Shown in pieces: positions 45,413 to 53,613 of a stretch of 64,000 nt of DNA. The stretch spans positions 248,001 through 312,000 of the forward strand of contig NZ_JAHEAG010000004.1 in the NCBI RefSeq assembly GCF_018596315.1. The letters run 5' to 3'. The translations under genes were made by a program, and so were the position numbers. This stretch comes from Bradyrhizobium sp. SRL28. GTDB lineage: Bacteria; Pseudomonadota; Alphaproteobacteria; Rhizobiales; Xanthobacteraceae. Below the pieces are notes generated by a model that saw only the letters and a list, made by a program, of their open reading frames with translations, did not search any database and was not told the origin of the DNA. How positions within the stretch are numbered: position 1 is the first letter of the stretch; each line of letters starts with the position of its first letter.

Positions 45413-46168
45413 TCAATTGCCCTTTTCGGGGTCGGGGTAGACACCCCGCAACACCTCCTCGAAATGGGCCTTGACCGCCTCATTGCACTGGCAGGACCGG
45501 TTTCGCATGGCATCCGGGTTACGGATCAGGATCGAGCCGCGCCGGGTCTCCAGCGTGCCTTCCGCCTTGAAGGTCTGGATGACCCGGCTGGTATAGGAGC
45601 GGCCGACCCCGAGCAGGGTCGCCAATTGCTCATGGGTGAGCGGCACGACCTCGTCGCCGTCGGCTCGTTCCATCGCCGAAATGATCCATTTCGCCGTGCG
45701 CTGCTCGATCGAATGGATGGCATTGCAGGCGGTTGACTGGAAGATCTGGGCCAGCATGCAGTCGGCGTAACGTGCGAAAATGTTGCTCAGCGTGCGTGAT
45801 TTCGATTTCGCCGCGTCGAGCTTGCCGACCGGCAGCCGCACGAAGGGACCTGCGAATTTGACGGTGATGCGGGTATAGGCGGGGAGATAGCCCTGGCTGA
45901 CGATGCCGCCGACGGCGCCTTCGCGGCCGATCAGGATAGTCTCGACATCGCGGCCGTCCTCGTTGGTCACCATGTAGGACACGAGGCTGGGACCGCAGGG
46001 GAAGTGCACGGTCTCGACGTGGTCGCCGGGGCTGTAGAGCAGATCGTTCGGCGCGGCGTCGGCCGGGATGAGGTGCGGTTCGATCAACGCAAAATCGGCG
46101 GCGCTCAATCGGCGCAGTAAATTGTTGAACGGCCGACCGCCGGCCGTATCTTCCTGTCGCAAAATCAT
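45413..46168 (-). CDS. Crp/Fnr family transcriptional regulator
   Basis: This 251-residue regulator has an N-terminal cyclic-nucleotide-binding-like beta-roll (FALIEPHLIPADAAPNDLLY to FVRLPVGKLDAAKSKSRTL), a dimerisation helix (SIEQRTAKWIISAMERADGD) and a C-terminal winged helix-turn-helix (LTHEQLATLLGVGRSYTSRV). There is no N-terminal FNR-type cysteine cluster. Two Cys (RNRSCQCNE) lie near the C-terminus. The effector is unknown. The start at 46168 follows AGGAACCTTCA. A near-perfect palindrome 55-70 bp upstream could be its own operator. It is divergent from a response-regulator gene. Confidence 0.9.
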   Translation of the reverse strand: MILRQEDTAGGRPFNNLLRRLSAADFALIEPHLIPADAAPNDLLYSPGDHVETVHFPCGPSLVSYMVTNEDGRDVETILIGREGAVGGIVSQGYLPAYTRITVKFAGPFVRLPVGKLDAAKSKSRTLSNIFARYADCMLAQIFQSTACNAIHSIEQRTAKWIISAMERADGDEVVPLTHEQLATLLGVGRSYTSRVIQTFKAEGTLETRRGSILIRNPDAMRNRSCQCNEAVKAHFEEVLRGVYPDPEKGN

Positions 46169-46222
46169 TGAAGGTTCCTGCTCCCCGCTGGAGCACAATA
46201 ATCGATCCAATCCAGGTTTATG

Positions 46223-46238
46223 TGTTCACTAGTGGACA
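46223..46238. promoter_or_regulatory. Near-perfect palindrome, candidate Crp/Fnr-type operator
   Basis: TGTTCACTAGTGGACA is palindromic except for one base pair (TGT-T-CACTAGTG-G-ACA). It lies in the 206-bp region between the Crp/Fnr gene and the divergent response-regulator gene, where an operator for one or both would be expected. Its TGT...ACA ends resemble Crp-type half-sites, but the spacing is tighter than the classic TGTGA-N6-TCACA. Confidence 0.5.
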
Positions 46239-46347
46239 GACGGTAGAACTAACTTGTGGTGGTTTCAGTTCCGGAACCGGCGATGCGCTTTCACGGGCGT
46301 CGGCTGGCCTTGCGCCTTCCGGGGCTTCGGCCCGGGCCTCTGATCAA

Positions 46348-46755
46348 ATGCTGAACCTTGAACTGGCGAGAAACATGGAACCCGCCTCCGACGACGGCCT
46401 GCCCAACGATGTGCTGGTCGTCGAAGATGATCCAATCATCGCGCTCGATTTCGAAGACACGATTCTGGGGTTTGGCGTGAAGACGGTGCGGACCGCCGCG
46501 AACGTGGCCAAAGCGCTCGATATGATCGCCAACCGGCCTCCGCAATTCGCATTGCTCGATGTCAGCCTCATCCGCGAGAAGAGTTTTGCCGTGGCCGAAC
46601 GGCTGGAGGCGCTCAAGATTCCATTTGCCTTCGTTACCGGCTATGGCGCCGACGCCCGGCTTCCGGCCGCATTCGCGACGAAGCCGCGGCTGCCCAAGCC
46701 CTATTCGACCGACGCGCTACAGGCGCTCTTGAAGAACGGCTACATCAGGCCCTGA
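46348..46755 (+). CDS. Single-domain response regulator (receiver only)
   Basis: This is a 135-residue CheY-like receiver. The acidic pocket is VLVVEDDPIIALDFE, the phosphoacceptor Asp is in FALLDVSLIREKSFAVA, the switch Thr is in IPFAFVTGYGADARLP, and the conserved Lys is in PRLPKPYSTDALQ. No output domain follows, so it probably passes phosphate or acts by protein contact. No histidine kinase is adjacent. ATG 46375 (MEPASDDGLPND) is an alternative start. It may share regulation with the divergent Crp/Fnr gene. Confidence 0.87.
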   Translation: MLNLELARNMEPASDDGLPNDVLVVEDDPIIALDFEDTILGFGVKTVRTAANVAKALDMIANRPPQFALLDVSLIREKSFAVAERLEALKIPFAFVTGYGADARLPAAFATKPRLPKPYSTDALQALLKNGYIRP

Positions 46756-46791
46756 GCGGTCGCGGCCGCAGCAGAGGCTACACGGGCTCAA

Positions 46792-48354
46792 CTATAGGGG
46801 CTTGGGATCGAGCGTTGTCGACCACAGCGCCACGTCGGCGCGATCGCGCAGGGTCACCGTCATCTGCCCGCTGGCGCCGTCGATCCTGACGTGGCCGAAG
46901 AACTGCATCCCGGCGGATGGCGGCAGGTTCTGGTTGCCGGGCCCCGGCGCCTTGATGAACTTCAGTTCGGGTCCGAAGGTGTTGTCGAGATCGTTCGGGC
47001 CGAACGTGCCGGCATGCAGCGGCCCGGCGACGAACTCCCAGAACGGGTTGAATTCCCCAAACTGTGCCTTGTCGGGATTGTAGTAGTGCGCGGCCGCATA
47101 GTGCACGTCCGCCGTCAGCCACACGGTGTTGACGACGCCTGATGTCTTGATGAAGCGCAGGAGGTCGGCGATCTCCAGCTCACGGCCGCGCGGCGGCCCG
47201 TCGCCCTGCGCGAACGCTTCCGAGCCATTCTTGTTGGGCGCATCGTCATAGACGATGATGCTGAGCGGCATGTCGGATGCGATCACCTTCCAGGTGGCGC
47301 GCGAATTCAACAGCGCGCGTTTCAGCCAGGCCATCTGCGCCGGTCCGAGGAAGAAACTTTCGCGTCCGTAAGCCTCTTGCTGGTTCGCGCCATTGGGACC
47401 GCGATAGCTGCGCTCATCCAGCATGAACACGTCAAGATGCGGGCCGTAATTCAGCGTGCGATAGACCCGTCCCGGCTCCACGATGCTTTCGCGCATCGGA
47501 TACATTTCGTGGAACGCGCGCGCCGCGCGGGCGGCGAGCAGGGCGATGTTGCGTTCCTTGTAGGACGCGGGCAATTCCTTCGACGGCGACCAGTTGTTGG
47601 TGACTTCGTGATCGTCCCACTGCACGAACACCGGCACCTCGGCGTTGAACGCGCGCAAATGCTCGTCCATGAAATTATACTTGTGCGCGGCGCGGAATTC
47701 GTCGAGCGTTTCGGCGACCTTTGACTTCTCTGGCGTCGTCACATTCTTCCAGATCCTGCCGTCGGGAAGCGTCACCTCGCTCTTGATGGGTCCGTCGGCA
47801 TAGACGGTGTCGCCGGAGTGCAGCAGGAAATCCGGGCGGTGCTTGCGCATGGTGGCGAAGGTGAGCATGCCGCCATCATCAGGGTTGATGCCCCAGCCCT
47901 GTCCGGCAACGTCGCCGCCCCAGACGAAACTGACGTCGCGGCGATCGCCAGGGGCGGTGCGGAAGCGTCCGACCACGGGCTCGCTTTCGATGCCGATATG
48001 CGCGAGGTCGCGAAACCGGACGCGGTAGAAAATCTCCTGCCCGGCAGGCAGGTTCTCCAGCAGTATTTTCGCGGTGAAGTCGCTTTCGGGCAGGGCTGCG
48101 ATCGGCGGCAACGCCGTCACACTGGCAAAGGATTCCGTGGTGGCGACTTCGATCAGCATTTGCGAGGGGCGGTCAGCGCGCGCCCATACCACGCCGCCGT
48201 CAGCGCCGACATCGCCGGATTGCACGCCGGAGGTCACGACCGGCCTGTCGGCGGCGCGGCTGAGATAGGGCACTGCAAGGGCGCTGATGGCGCCGGCACC
48301 TGCGGTGGAGAGAAAACGCCGCCGGGAAAGTCCGCGCGTAATCCTGAACGTCAT
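46792..48354 (-). CDS. phoD: Alkaline phosphatase D family protein (PhoD), Tat substrate
   Basis: This 520-residue exported phosphodiesterase/phosphomonoesterase has a twin-arginine signal (GLSRRRFLSTAGAGAISALA). It has an N-terminal Ig-like PhoD domain (SGVQSGDVGADGGVVWARAD) and a metallophosphatase domain with SFVWGGDVAGQGWGINPD, FLLHSGDTVYADGPI, VFVQWDDHEVTNNW, and the metal-binding His block WLTADVHYAAAHYYNPDKAQ. Such enzymes use Fe3+/Ca2+ and release phosphate outside the cytoplasm. Phosphate starvation control is usual for the family, but I did not see a clear Pho box. A second, unrelated phosphatase lies at 60824. Confidence 0.93.
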   Translation of the reverse strand: MTFRITRGLSRRRFLSTAGAGAISALAVPYLSRAADRPVVTSGVQSGDVGADGGVVWARADRPSQMLIEVATTESFASVTALPPIAALPESDFTAKILLENLPAGQEIFYRVRFRDLAHIGIESEPVVGRFRTAPGDRRDVSFVWGGDVAGQGWGINPDDGGMLTFATMRKHRPDFLLHSGDTVYADGPIKSEVTLPDGRIWKNVTTPEKSKVAETLDEFRAAHKYNFMDEHLRAFNAEVPVFVQWDDHEVTNNWSPSKELPASYKERNIALLAARAARAFHEMYPMRESIVEPGRVYRTLNYGPHLDVFMLDERSYRGPNGANQQEAYGRESFFLGPAQMAWLKRALLNSRATWKVIASDMPLSIIVYDDAPNKNGSEAFAQGDGPPRGRELEIADLLRFIKTSGVVNTVWLTADVHYAAAHYYNPDKAQFGEFNPFWEFVAGPLHAGTFGPNDLDNTFGPELKFIKAPGPGNQNLPPSAGMQFFGHVRIDGASGQMTVTLRDRADVALWSTTLDPKPL

Positions 48355-48445
48355 GCGAACTCCCTTCGGTCCGGTGCGAGCATGCAATGCCGGCCTCGCC
48401 AGACCTAGAAAGAAATGATGACGGTTCGATTACCGAATTTGCAGG

Positions 48446-49903
48446 TCAGGCGTTGCCGGCCGCGCGAAATTGCGCGCTCGCCCGTTGCAGGTTTTGCGGC
48501 ATGCTCATCAAGAGCGCCTTGCGATCGGCTACCGCGTTGTGGAATTGCTCGATCGCGATGTTGAACGCGGTCAACGTGCCTTCCTCGATCGCGCCGTGCT
48601 CGAAGCATTGCAGCGTATCGCGCAGGATGGCGTCCGCTTCGGACTGCATCTGGTCGAGTTCTTCCATCGAATCGCTTTGGCGGGCGGCGGTGAGCATGTC
48701 GAGAAGCCGGTCGCGTTGCGAGGTGTTGACGCTGCGATCATCCTTCTTGAGATATCCGGCGAACCAGGCGCCGGCGGAACCCATCGCCGACAGCGCCATC
48801 AAGGCCCACCAGATGTAATCGCTGTAGCGGTCGAGGAAGGTCTTTTCCTCGCCGTCGACAAAGGCGGCGGCGCCGGGATGAACGGGGATCGTGGCGTCCT
48901 TGTCGGTATCGGGCGTCTCGATCTTGGCGGCCAGCGGAAATTCGTTCTTCAGCGTCTGGCGGATCGCAAACAACTGCCGCGTAAAGATCGCGATGGTCGA
49001 TTCCGCAACACCTCGGCGTGCCACGATGTGGTGCGAGAAGCTGATCGTCTTGATCTCTTCCTCGGGCCGGCCCGGCGCGCCCCCAAATGTTCCGGCCGGG
49101 ATGTCGGAGGCCTCGTAGGCGGGATGATTCTGCGCAATTGCCTCGGCCGAATCGATCGCAAGGAATTTCGGCGAGCCGCCGTCGCGCACGGATGCTGTGA
49201 TCGCGTCCGCCGTGATCTTGCTGTTGACCGGGCCGGCGGCGAGATAGGCGTCCGCCTTCTGGTTACGAATGGCCTCGGCCGCCTCGTTGGCGGGGAACTG
49301 GATGATCTCGACCTTTGCCGGATCGACGCCGTATTGCCGCAAGATCACCTTGAGCAGATTGACGTTGGCCTGGGTGCGGCCGACGACGCCGATGCGGTGC
49401 CCGGTGAGCTGGCCGATTTTCGTGATGGCGGGCGCGGCCTTCTTTCCCTTGATCTTGGCCGCAGGCGGCACCCACAGCACCACGACGTTCTTGCGCAGCG
49501 TCGCCACGGCCTGCGCATTCTTCGGCACATCGAGGTCGCCCCTGATGATGGCGAGATCGGCTTTGCCCTCGCCGAGCAGGTTGGCGCTCGCCAGCGCGCC
49601 ATCGGTTTGCACCGGGCGCAACCGGACCACGCTGTTGCGCTGGGTGTTGAAGGCCTGCGTCAGATTCTGAACGACTTTGAGGTCGTCGCTGTTCGCCGGG
49701 CCGACGGCGATCCGCAACGTCACTGGCCGCATGGCAAAGTAATAGCCGGCAACCAGCGCGCCGACGATGGCCAGCACGCCGGCCAGCGTGACGAATGTCA
49801 GCCGTTGTTTCGCTGAGCGGGGCGAGGGTGGGGCCGGCTTTTCCGAAGGGAGGGGGCCGTCGCTCATCAATCCCTGGATTGTTCGTTGGAGGTGCAATTT
49901 CAT
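48446..49903 (-). CDS. TAXI family substrate-binding protein with C-terminal membrane anchor
   Basis: This 485-residue protein has an N-terminal transmembrane segment (LTFVTLAGVLAIVGALVAGY), a periplasmic TAXI-type solute-binding domain (LRIAVGPANSDDLKVVQNLT, ADLAIIRGDLDVPKNAQAVA, IGQLTGHRIGVVGRTQANVN), a second transmembrane helix near residue 370 (YIWWALMALSAMGSAGAWFA) and a C-terminal cytoplasmic helical part of about 95 residues. Usual TAXI proteins are free periplasmic proteins of TRAP-T systems. This double-anchored form with a cytoplasmic tail and no TRAP permease nearby suggests sensing instead of transport. The start could also be 49867. Confidence 0.85.
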   Translation of the reverse strand: MKLHLQRTIQGLMSDGPLPSEKPAPPSPRSAKQRLTFVTLAGVLAIVGALVAGYYFAMRPVTLRIAVGPANSDDLKVVQNLTQAFNTQRNSVVRLRPVQTDGALASANLLGEGKADLAIIRGDLDVPKNAQAVATLRKNVVVLWVPPAAKIKGKKAAPAITKIGQLTGHRIGVVGRTQANVNLLKVILRQYGVDPAKVEIIQFPANEAAEAIRNQKADAYLAAGPVNSKITADAITASVRDGGSPKFLAIDSAEAIAQNHPAYEASDIPAGTFGGAPGRPEEEIKTISFSHHIVARRGVAESTIAIFTRQLFAIRQTLKNEFPLAAKIETPDTDKDATIPVHPGAAAFVDGEEKTFLDRYSDYIWWALMALSAMGSAGAWFAGYLKKDDRSVNTSQRDRLLDMLTAARQSDSMEELDQMQSEADAILRDTLQCFEHGAIEEGTLTAFNIAIEQFHNAVADRKALLMSMPQNLQRASAQFRAAGNA

Positions 49904-50082
49904 GCCGCCGGCACACTTACACGCGTACTCTAGCAAATTTCCCGCTTAACCATTGTTACATCTCCGTCATGGTTACCGGCGCTCCAAACCGCCATTGGGC
50001 CCCGTTACTGCCCATTTTTGGCAGGGATCCCCGATGCGGCCTTCGGTGTTAGAGTAGAGGCTATCTGAAACGGGAGGCGATC

Positions 50083-50388
50083 ATGGCGGAACGGCTGTCG
50101 GCGGAGGCGCGGAAATCGGCGCTGGCGGAACTTCCCGGCTGGTCCGAGACGTCCGGACGCGAGGCGATTGCGCGGACCTTCACCTTCAAGGACTTCAACG
50201 AAGCCTTCGGATTCATGTCCCGCGCCGCCCTGGTGGCGGAAAAGAACGACCATCATCCGGAATGGAAGAACGTCTACAAGACGGTGGAAGTCGTGCTGGC
50301 GACCCACGACGCCGGCGGCGTCACCCGGCTCGATATCGATCTGGCCAAGGCGATGAATGCGATCGCGAGGCAATTGGGCGTCACCTGA
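50083..50388 (+). CDS. phhB: 4a-hydroxytetrahydrobiopterin dehydratase
   Basis: This 101-residue pterin-4a-carbinolamine dehydratase recycles the pterin cofactor of aromatic amino acid hydroxylases. The signature [20 protein letters not shown], with the His-His-Pro-Glu-Trp active site, is followed by the later His and Asp in [15 protein letters not shown] phenylalanine hydroxylase gene is not in the window, so it may act with a distant enzyme or in another pterin pathway. GGGAGG lies eight bases before the start. The next gene starts 103 bp downstream. Confidence 0.95.
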   Translation: MAERLSAEARKSALAELPGWSETSGREAIARTFTFKDFNEAFGFMSRAALVAEKNDHHPEWKNVYKTVEVVLATHDAGGVTRLDIDLAKAMNAIARQLGVT

Positions 50389-50491
50389 GTTCGTGCACCC
50401 ACGATCTTGCGAGGTGGGGCGGACATCCCCAATTCTTGAAGCATATATCGGCCGCGGCGATCTGCCGCGCCGGGTTCCGAGGAGCGCCGCG

Positions 50492-50878
50492 ATGGCATCG
50501 TCCGATCACACCGTGGGTTTCGAGCCGGCCGACCGGCTGGCGCAGGACCGTGAAAGCGTGCGTCGGCGCTTCTGGATCAAGTTCAAGCAGGTGGTGGCGC
50601 AGCTTCCCTTCGCCGAAGACCTGCTCGCAGCCTATTACTGTGCGTTCGACAAGGAGACGCCGCGTCACGTGCAGGCGGGGCTGCTCGGCGCCGTCGCCTA
50701 TTTCATCCTGCCGTTCGATTTCATGCCGGACATGCTGCCGTTGCTCGGCTTTACCGACGATGCCGCTGTCCTGGCCACCGCCATCCGCATGGTCGCGAGC
50801 CACATCACGCAGGAGCATCGTGATGCCGCCCGTGCTGCGCTGAAGCGCGGGATCGACACCGCTGAAGTGACGGATTGA
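50492..50878 (+). CDS. YkvA family protein (DUF1232)
   Basis: This 128-residue protein has the DUF1232 core RHVQAGLLGAVAYFILPFDF followed by MPDMLPLLGFTDDAAVLATA, which is predicted to dip into the membrane. The motif 'ILP.D..PD..P..G..DD' is diagnostic. Flanking regions are charged helices. Function is unknown across the family. GAGGAGC lies upstream of the ATG at 50492. It follows phhB on the same strand and ends just before a strong hairpin. Confidence 0.88.
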   Translation: MASSDHTVGFEPADRLAQDRESVRRRFWIKFKQVVAQLPFAEDLLAAYYCAFDKETPRHVQAGLLGAVAYFILPFDFMPDMLPLLGFTDDAAVLATAIRMVASHITQEHRDAARAALKRGIDTAEVTD

Positions 50879-50901
50879 ATAGCCAAGAGCTTGAATAGCC
50901 A

Positions 50902-50937
50902 AGAGCCCCGCTCCGATGTGAATCGGAACGGGGCTCT
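50902..50937. terminator. Intrinsic terminator between YkvA and TAXI genes
   Basis: AGAGCCCCG/CGGGGCTCT with an inner CCGAT/ATCGG stem forms a strong hairpin, followed on the plus strand by GGATTTTCGATTT. It separates the convergent YkvA and TAXI genes. Confidence 0.8.
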
Positions 50938-50963
50938 GGATTTTCGATTTGACGCGTTTTTCT

Positions 50964-52142
50964 CTAGCGCTGCGCCGGTGATTGAGCCTGCGCTCTTGCG
51001 CTTCGCTCGGCTTCCCAGGCCTGGAATTGCTTGAACAAGGTTTCCTTGTCCGAGTCATTCTTGACGTTTGCGGCGGTCGCCGGGCTCTGTTTCAGGAATT
51101 CATCGAACCTGGCGCGGGACACGGCCTCGACGTTGTGGGTCTTGAGCCATTGCTCGGCGACCGGCAGTCGCTGCCAATCGGGCAACGGCGCCGACAGCGA
51201 GACCTCCTTCCACTTCGGGTGGAACGGCGGGTTCTGGAACGTCGGAAACTTCGTGAAGAAGGCGTCCACGAATTGGGCCAGCTTGCGATAGCGGTCGGTG
51301 TTGGGCGCCCAATTGTAGGCGGCGAGCACCGCAGGCACGGCGATGGTATCGACCTTGCCCCCTTCCGCGATCAGGTTGGGATAATCCTTCGACGTAAGGG
51401 TCGCGGGCAGATAGTCGGTCTGCAGCGGCTTCGAATAGTCGACCGGAACCAGATGGAAGCGGTCGTCCTTGAACCCTGCGACGGATTTATACGGTTTGCC
51501 GCCGACGGCAATCACGGCGTCGATCTCGCCTGCCCTCATCTTCTCCATCGCGATGCGCTGTTCGAGATAGAGGAAGGTAGGCTTGATGCCGAGCCGCTCG
51601 AACACGATCGCCGCGGTGACGAAGGTGCCGCCGTTGGGAAGATCGACGCTGACCTTCTTGCCGTTGAGCTGGCTGATGTTGGTGACCGATTTCGAGGCGA
51701 GGACGTACATCTCTTCATTGTAAAGCTTGGTCACATAGGTGAACTGCTTCTTGATGTCCTTCGCAAAACCCTTCTTCTCGAGATAGTCCAGCGTATCGGC
51801 TCGCACGATGCCGAGGTCGACGCCCTGCAGGAACAGGATGTCGGCGACGCTCTGCACCGAGCCGCGCCCGACGATCGGAAGTACGCGTAACTTGTTTCCG
51901 TCGTCGAGCACGGAAGCGAGGTCAGCACCGAATTGCACATAGGTGCCGCCGATCGTTCCCGAGATCAGCGTGACTGTGTTGGCGTTCAGCGCCTGCTTGG
52001 TGGCGACTGAGCCGAACTGAAAAATGGCCTTCAGGCTTTCGCTGACCTTGGCCGGATCGTATTCCGTTTCTGCGGCCTTCGCCGCCGTATTGCTGCATGC
52101 CACTGTCATGGCAAGCAATGCCATTCCCAGTAAGTGTCGCAT
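50964..52142 (-). CDS. TAXI family TRAP transporter solute-binding protein
   Basis: This 392-residue exported protein has a short signal peptide with a possible lipobox (MALLAMTVACSNTAAKAAET). The mature part has TVTLISGTIGGTYVQFGADL (the TAXI N-terminal block), GVDLGIVRADTLDYLEKKGF, ISQLNGKKVSVDLPNGGTF and AGEIDAVIAVGGKPYKSVAG. TAXI proteins normally deliver substrates to a fused TRAP permease. No permease gene is nearby, so its partner is elsewhere or it works as a sensor. It is 34 bp after the next gene upstream (52176-53282) and may be cotranscribed with it. Confidence 0.9.
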   Translation of the reverse strand: MRHLLGMALLAMTVACSNTAAKAAETEYDPAKVSESLKAIFQFGSVATKQALNANTVTLISGTIGGTYVQFGADLASVLDDGNKLRVLPIVGRGSVQSVADILFLQGVDLGIVRADTLDYLEKKGFAKDIKKQFTYVTKLYNEEMYVLASKSVTNISQLNGKKVSVDLPNGGTFVTAAIVFERLGIKPTFLYLEQRIAMEKMRAGEIDAVIAVGGKPYKSVAGFKDDRFHLVPVDYSKPLQTDYLPATLTSKDYPNLIAEGGKVDTIAVPAVLAAYNWAPNTDRYRKLAQFVDAFFTKFPTFQNPPFHPKWKEVSLSAPLPDWQRLPVAEQWLKTHNVEAVSRARFDEFLKQSPATAANVKNDSDKETLFKQFQAWEAERSARAQAQSPAQR

Positions 52143-52175
52143 TGGGTTCCTTTTGCGCTGGTCTTGAGTAATTAA

Positions 52176-53282
52176 CTAGTTCTGCAATTGGCCGAGCCGC
52201 CGTTTTGCATCGGCCGAACCGAGCTGGGCTGCCTTCTGATACCAAACCTTCGCCGCCGCTGGGTCGGGTGTGACACTCCGCAAATCCTGGCTGCCCAGCA
52301 CCTGCGGATCATACGTTCCTGCCAGCATCAGCGCAGCTTCCGCCTCCTGCGCGTCCGCGGCCCGTTCGAGCAGCAGCCGGGCCGAGGTGATGTCGCCGAT
52401 AGCGAGCAGGCTCTTCGCCCGCTTCAGCAGCACTGCAAGCTCGTCCGGATCGATGCGTCGCGTCGGAGCCGCCTCACGCGGCGCCGGAACGGGCTCACGA
52501 ACGGCCGGAGCAGTCGCGATCACCGGGGCCGTCGGATTAATCGAAGCGACGACTTCTCGAGACGCTTCGCGCGCCACCGGCTCAGGTACCGCGACCTTGC
52601 CCTTGAGTGCGCTTTGATACGCGGCGGCAATTTCGTCGCGCGACGGCGATGCCGATGCCAGCGCGGTGTTGGGTGACGTACGGCGCGCGGCCGCAACCTC
52701 CGCACCGGTCGGTTCGGCGGCCAGCGGCGGCGCGGCAATGCGCTGCGGCAGCTCAGGTTCCGGCACCGCTGCGGCAAGCTGGGCAGCCGGTGGGCTGCCA
52801 CCGCCGCCACCGCCGAGCGAGGCGTTGAAGATGACGGCACGCGTCGAGTCGATGGAAAACAGCGCGAGAACGGCGGCTATCGCCGACACCACCACGCAGC
52901 CGGTTACGATGCGTCCCGCGCGCGCTTTCTTCAGCCCGCCGCTGCCGAACCTTCGGTCGCCGCCCGCGAAAGCATATTCGGAAAGCTGCTGATGGTGCTC
53001 CTCCTCGTAATTGGAGAGGAAAAGCGGCACCGGCTCGTGTGGCGGCAGCTCCTCCGGCAGTACATCCGTCTGCTCAAACGACGCATCCCTCCGATCGAAC
53101 GACAGCGCGAACGGCTGCTCGTATTGGGGTTGCTCGTATCGGGATTGCTCTAGCCGGGGTTGCTCATACCGGAGTGGCTCGTACCTGGATTGATCGGCCT
53201 CATACAACCGAGGATCGCTGATCGCTTCGTCGAACCGGTCGAACGGATCTCTTGACTGAGCCGGTCTGGTATTCTCCGCCAT
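52176..53282 (-). CDS. Single-pass membrane protein with pentapeptide repeats and a Sel1-like C-terminus
   Basis: This 368-residue protein has an acidic/Gln-rich cytoplasmic N-terminus with tandem five-residue repeats (YEPLRYEQPRLEQSRYEQPQ, about residues 33-57) and one transmembrane helix (IVTGCVVVSAIAAVLALFSI, about 128-148). A Gly-rich hinge and a Pro/Ala-rich stretch follow. The C-terminal TPR/Sel1-like helices are LAVLLKRAKSLLAIGDITSA and AAAKVWYQKAAQLGSADAKR. The C-terminus should face the periplasm. Sel1-like repeats bind proteins or peptidoglycan partners. The function is unknown. The TAXI gene follows on the same strand. Confidence 0.8.
   Translation of the reverse strand: MAENTRPAQSRDPFDRFDEAISDPRLYEADQSRYEPLRYEQPRLEQSRYEQPQYEQPFALSFDRRDASFEQTDVLPEELPPHEPVPLFLSNYEEEHHQQLSEYAFAGGDRRFGSGGLKKARAGRIVTGCVVVSAIAAVLALFSIDSTRAVIFNASLGGGGGGSPPAAQLAAAVPEPELPQRIAAPPLAAEPTGAEVAAARRTSPNTALASASPSRDEIAAAYQSALKGKVAVPEPVAREASREVVASINPTAPVIATAPAVREPVPAPREAAPTRRIDPDELAVLLKRAKSLLAIGDITSARLLLERAADAQEAEAALMLAGTYDPQVLGSQDLRSVTPDPAAAKVWYQKAAQLGSADAKRRLGQLQN
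53113..53187 (-). repeat. Tandem 15-bp coding repeats
   Basis: Five imperfect copies of a 15-bp unit (such as GGTTGCTCGTATCGG on the plus strand) lie head to tail. They encode the RYEQP-type pentapeptides of the membrane protein on the minus strand. Multiples of three keep the frame, so copy number could vary. Confidence 0.8.
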
Positions 53283-53613
53283 GGTGATGTTCCCCACTCC
53301 ACTGAACGCAACGACGGGCGTCCCCTGCACCTACTTCTTGCTCTTGTCGACGTACAGGAGCTCCTTAACTGATGGTTAAAATCGCACACGGAATGGGCTC
53401 AAAAAACGGCGGCGGGCGATGCGAATGGGGAGATATCTTGGTATGATTGAGGCAGAGAGGTGGCATAACGGGCTTTGAGGGCACAGATTGTTACCGAAAA
53501 ACCATATCGGTGACATGAGTTTATCTAGATGGGATAACAAATGCGTGTGCCGGTTCCGCGCATCGCACGGGCCGTTTGCGCTTCTTCAAGTGGACGGGAT
53601 CCGGTGCCTCCGC
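53283..53613. other. Intergenic region upstream of the Sel1-like membrane protein gene
   Basis: This 331-bp stretch includes the promoter side of the membrane protein gene and the downstream side of the quinone reductase gene. It is richer in A+T than its surroundings (about 53370-53540). I see no gene, repeat family member or named site in it. Confidence 0.5.

Noticed and set aside
53113..53187. CRISPR-like direct repeats
   Set aside because: The 15-bp units are contiguous without spacers and lie in frame within a protein gene.
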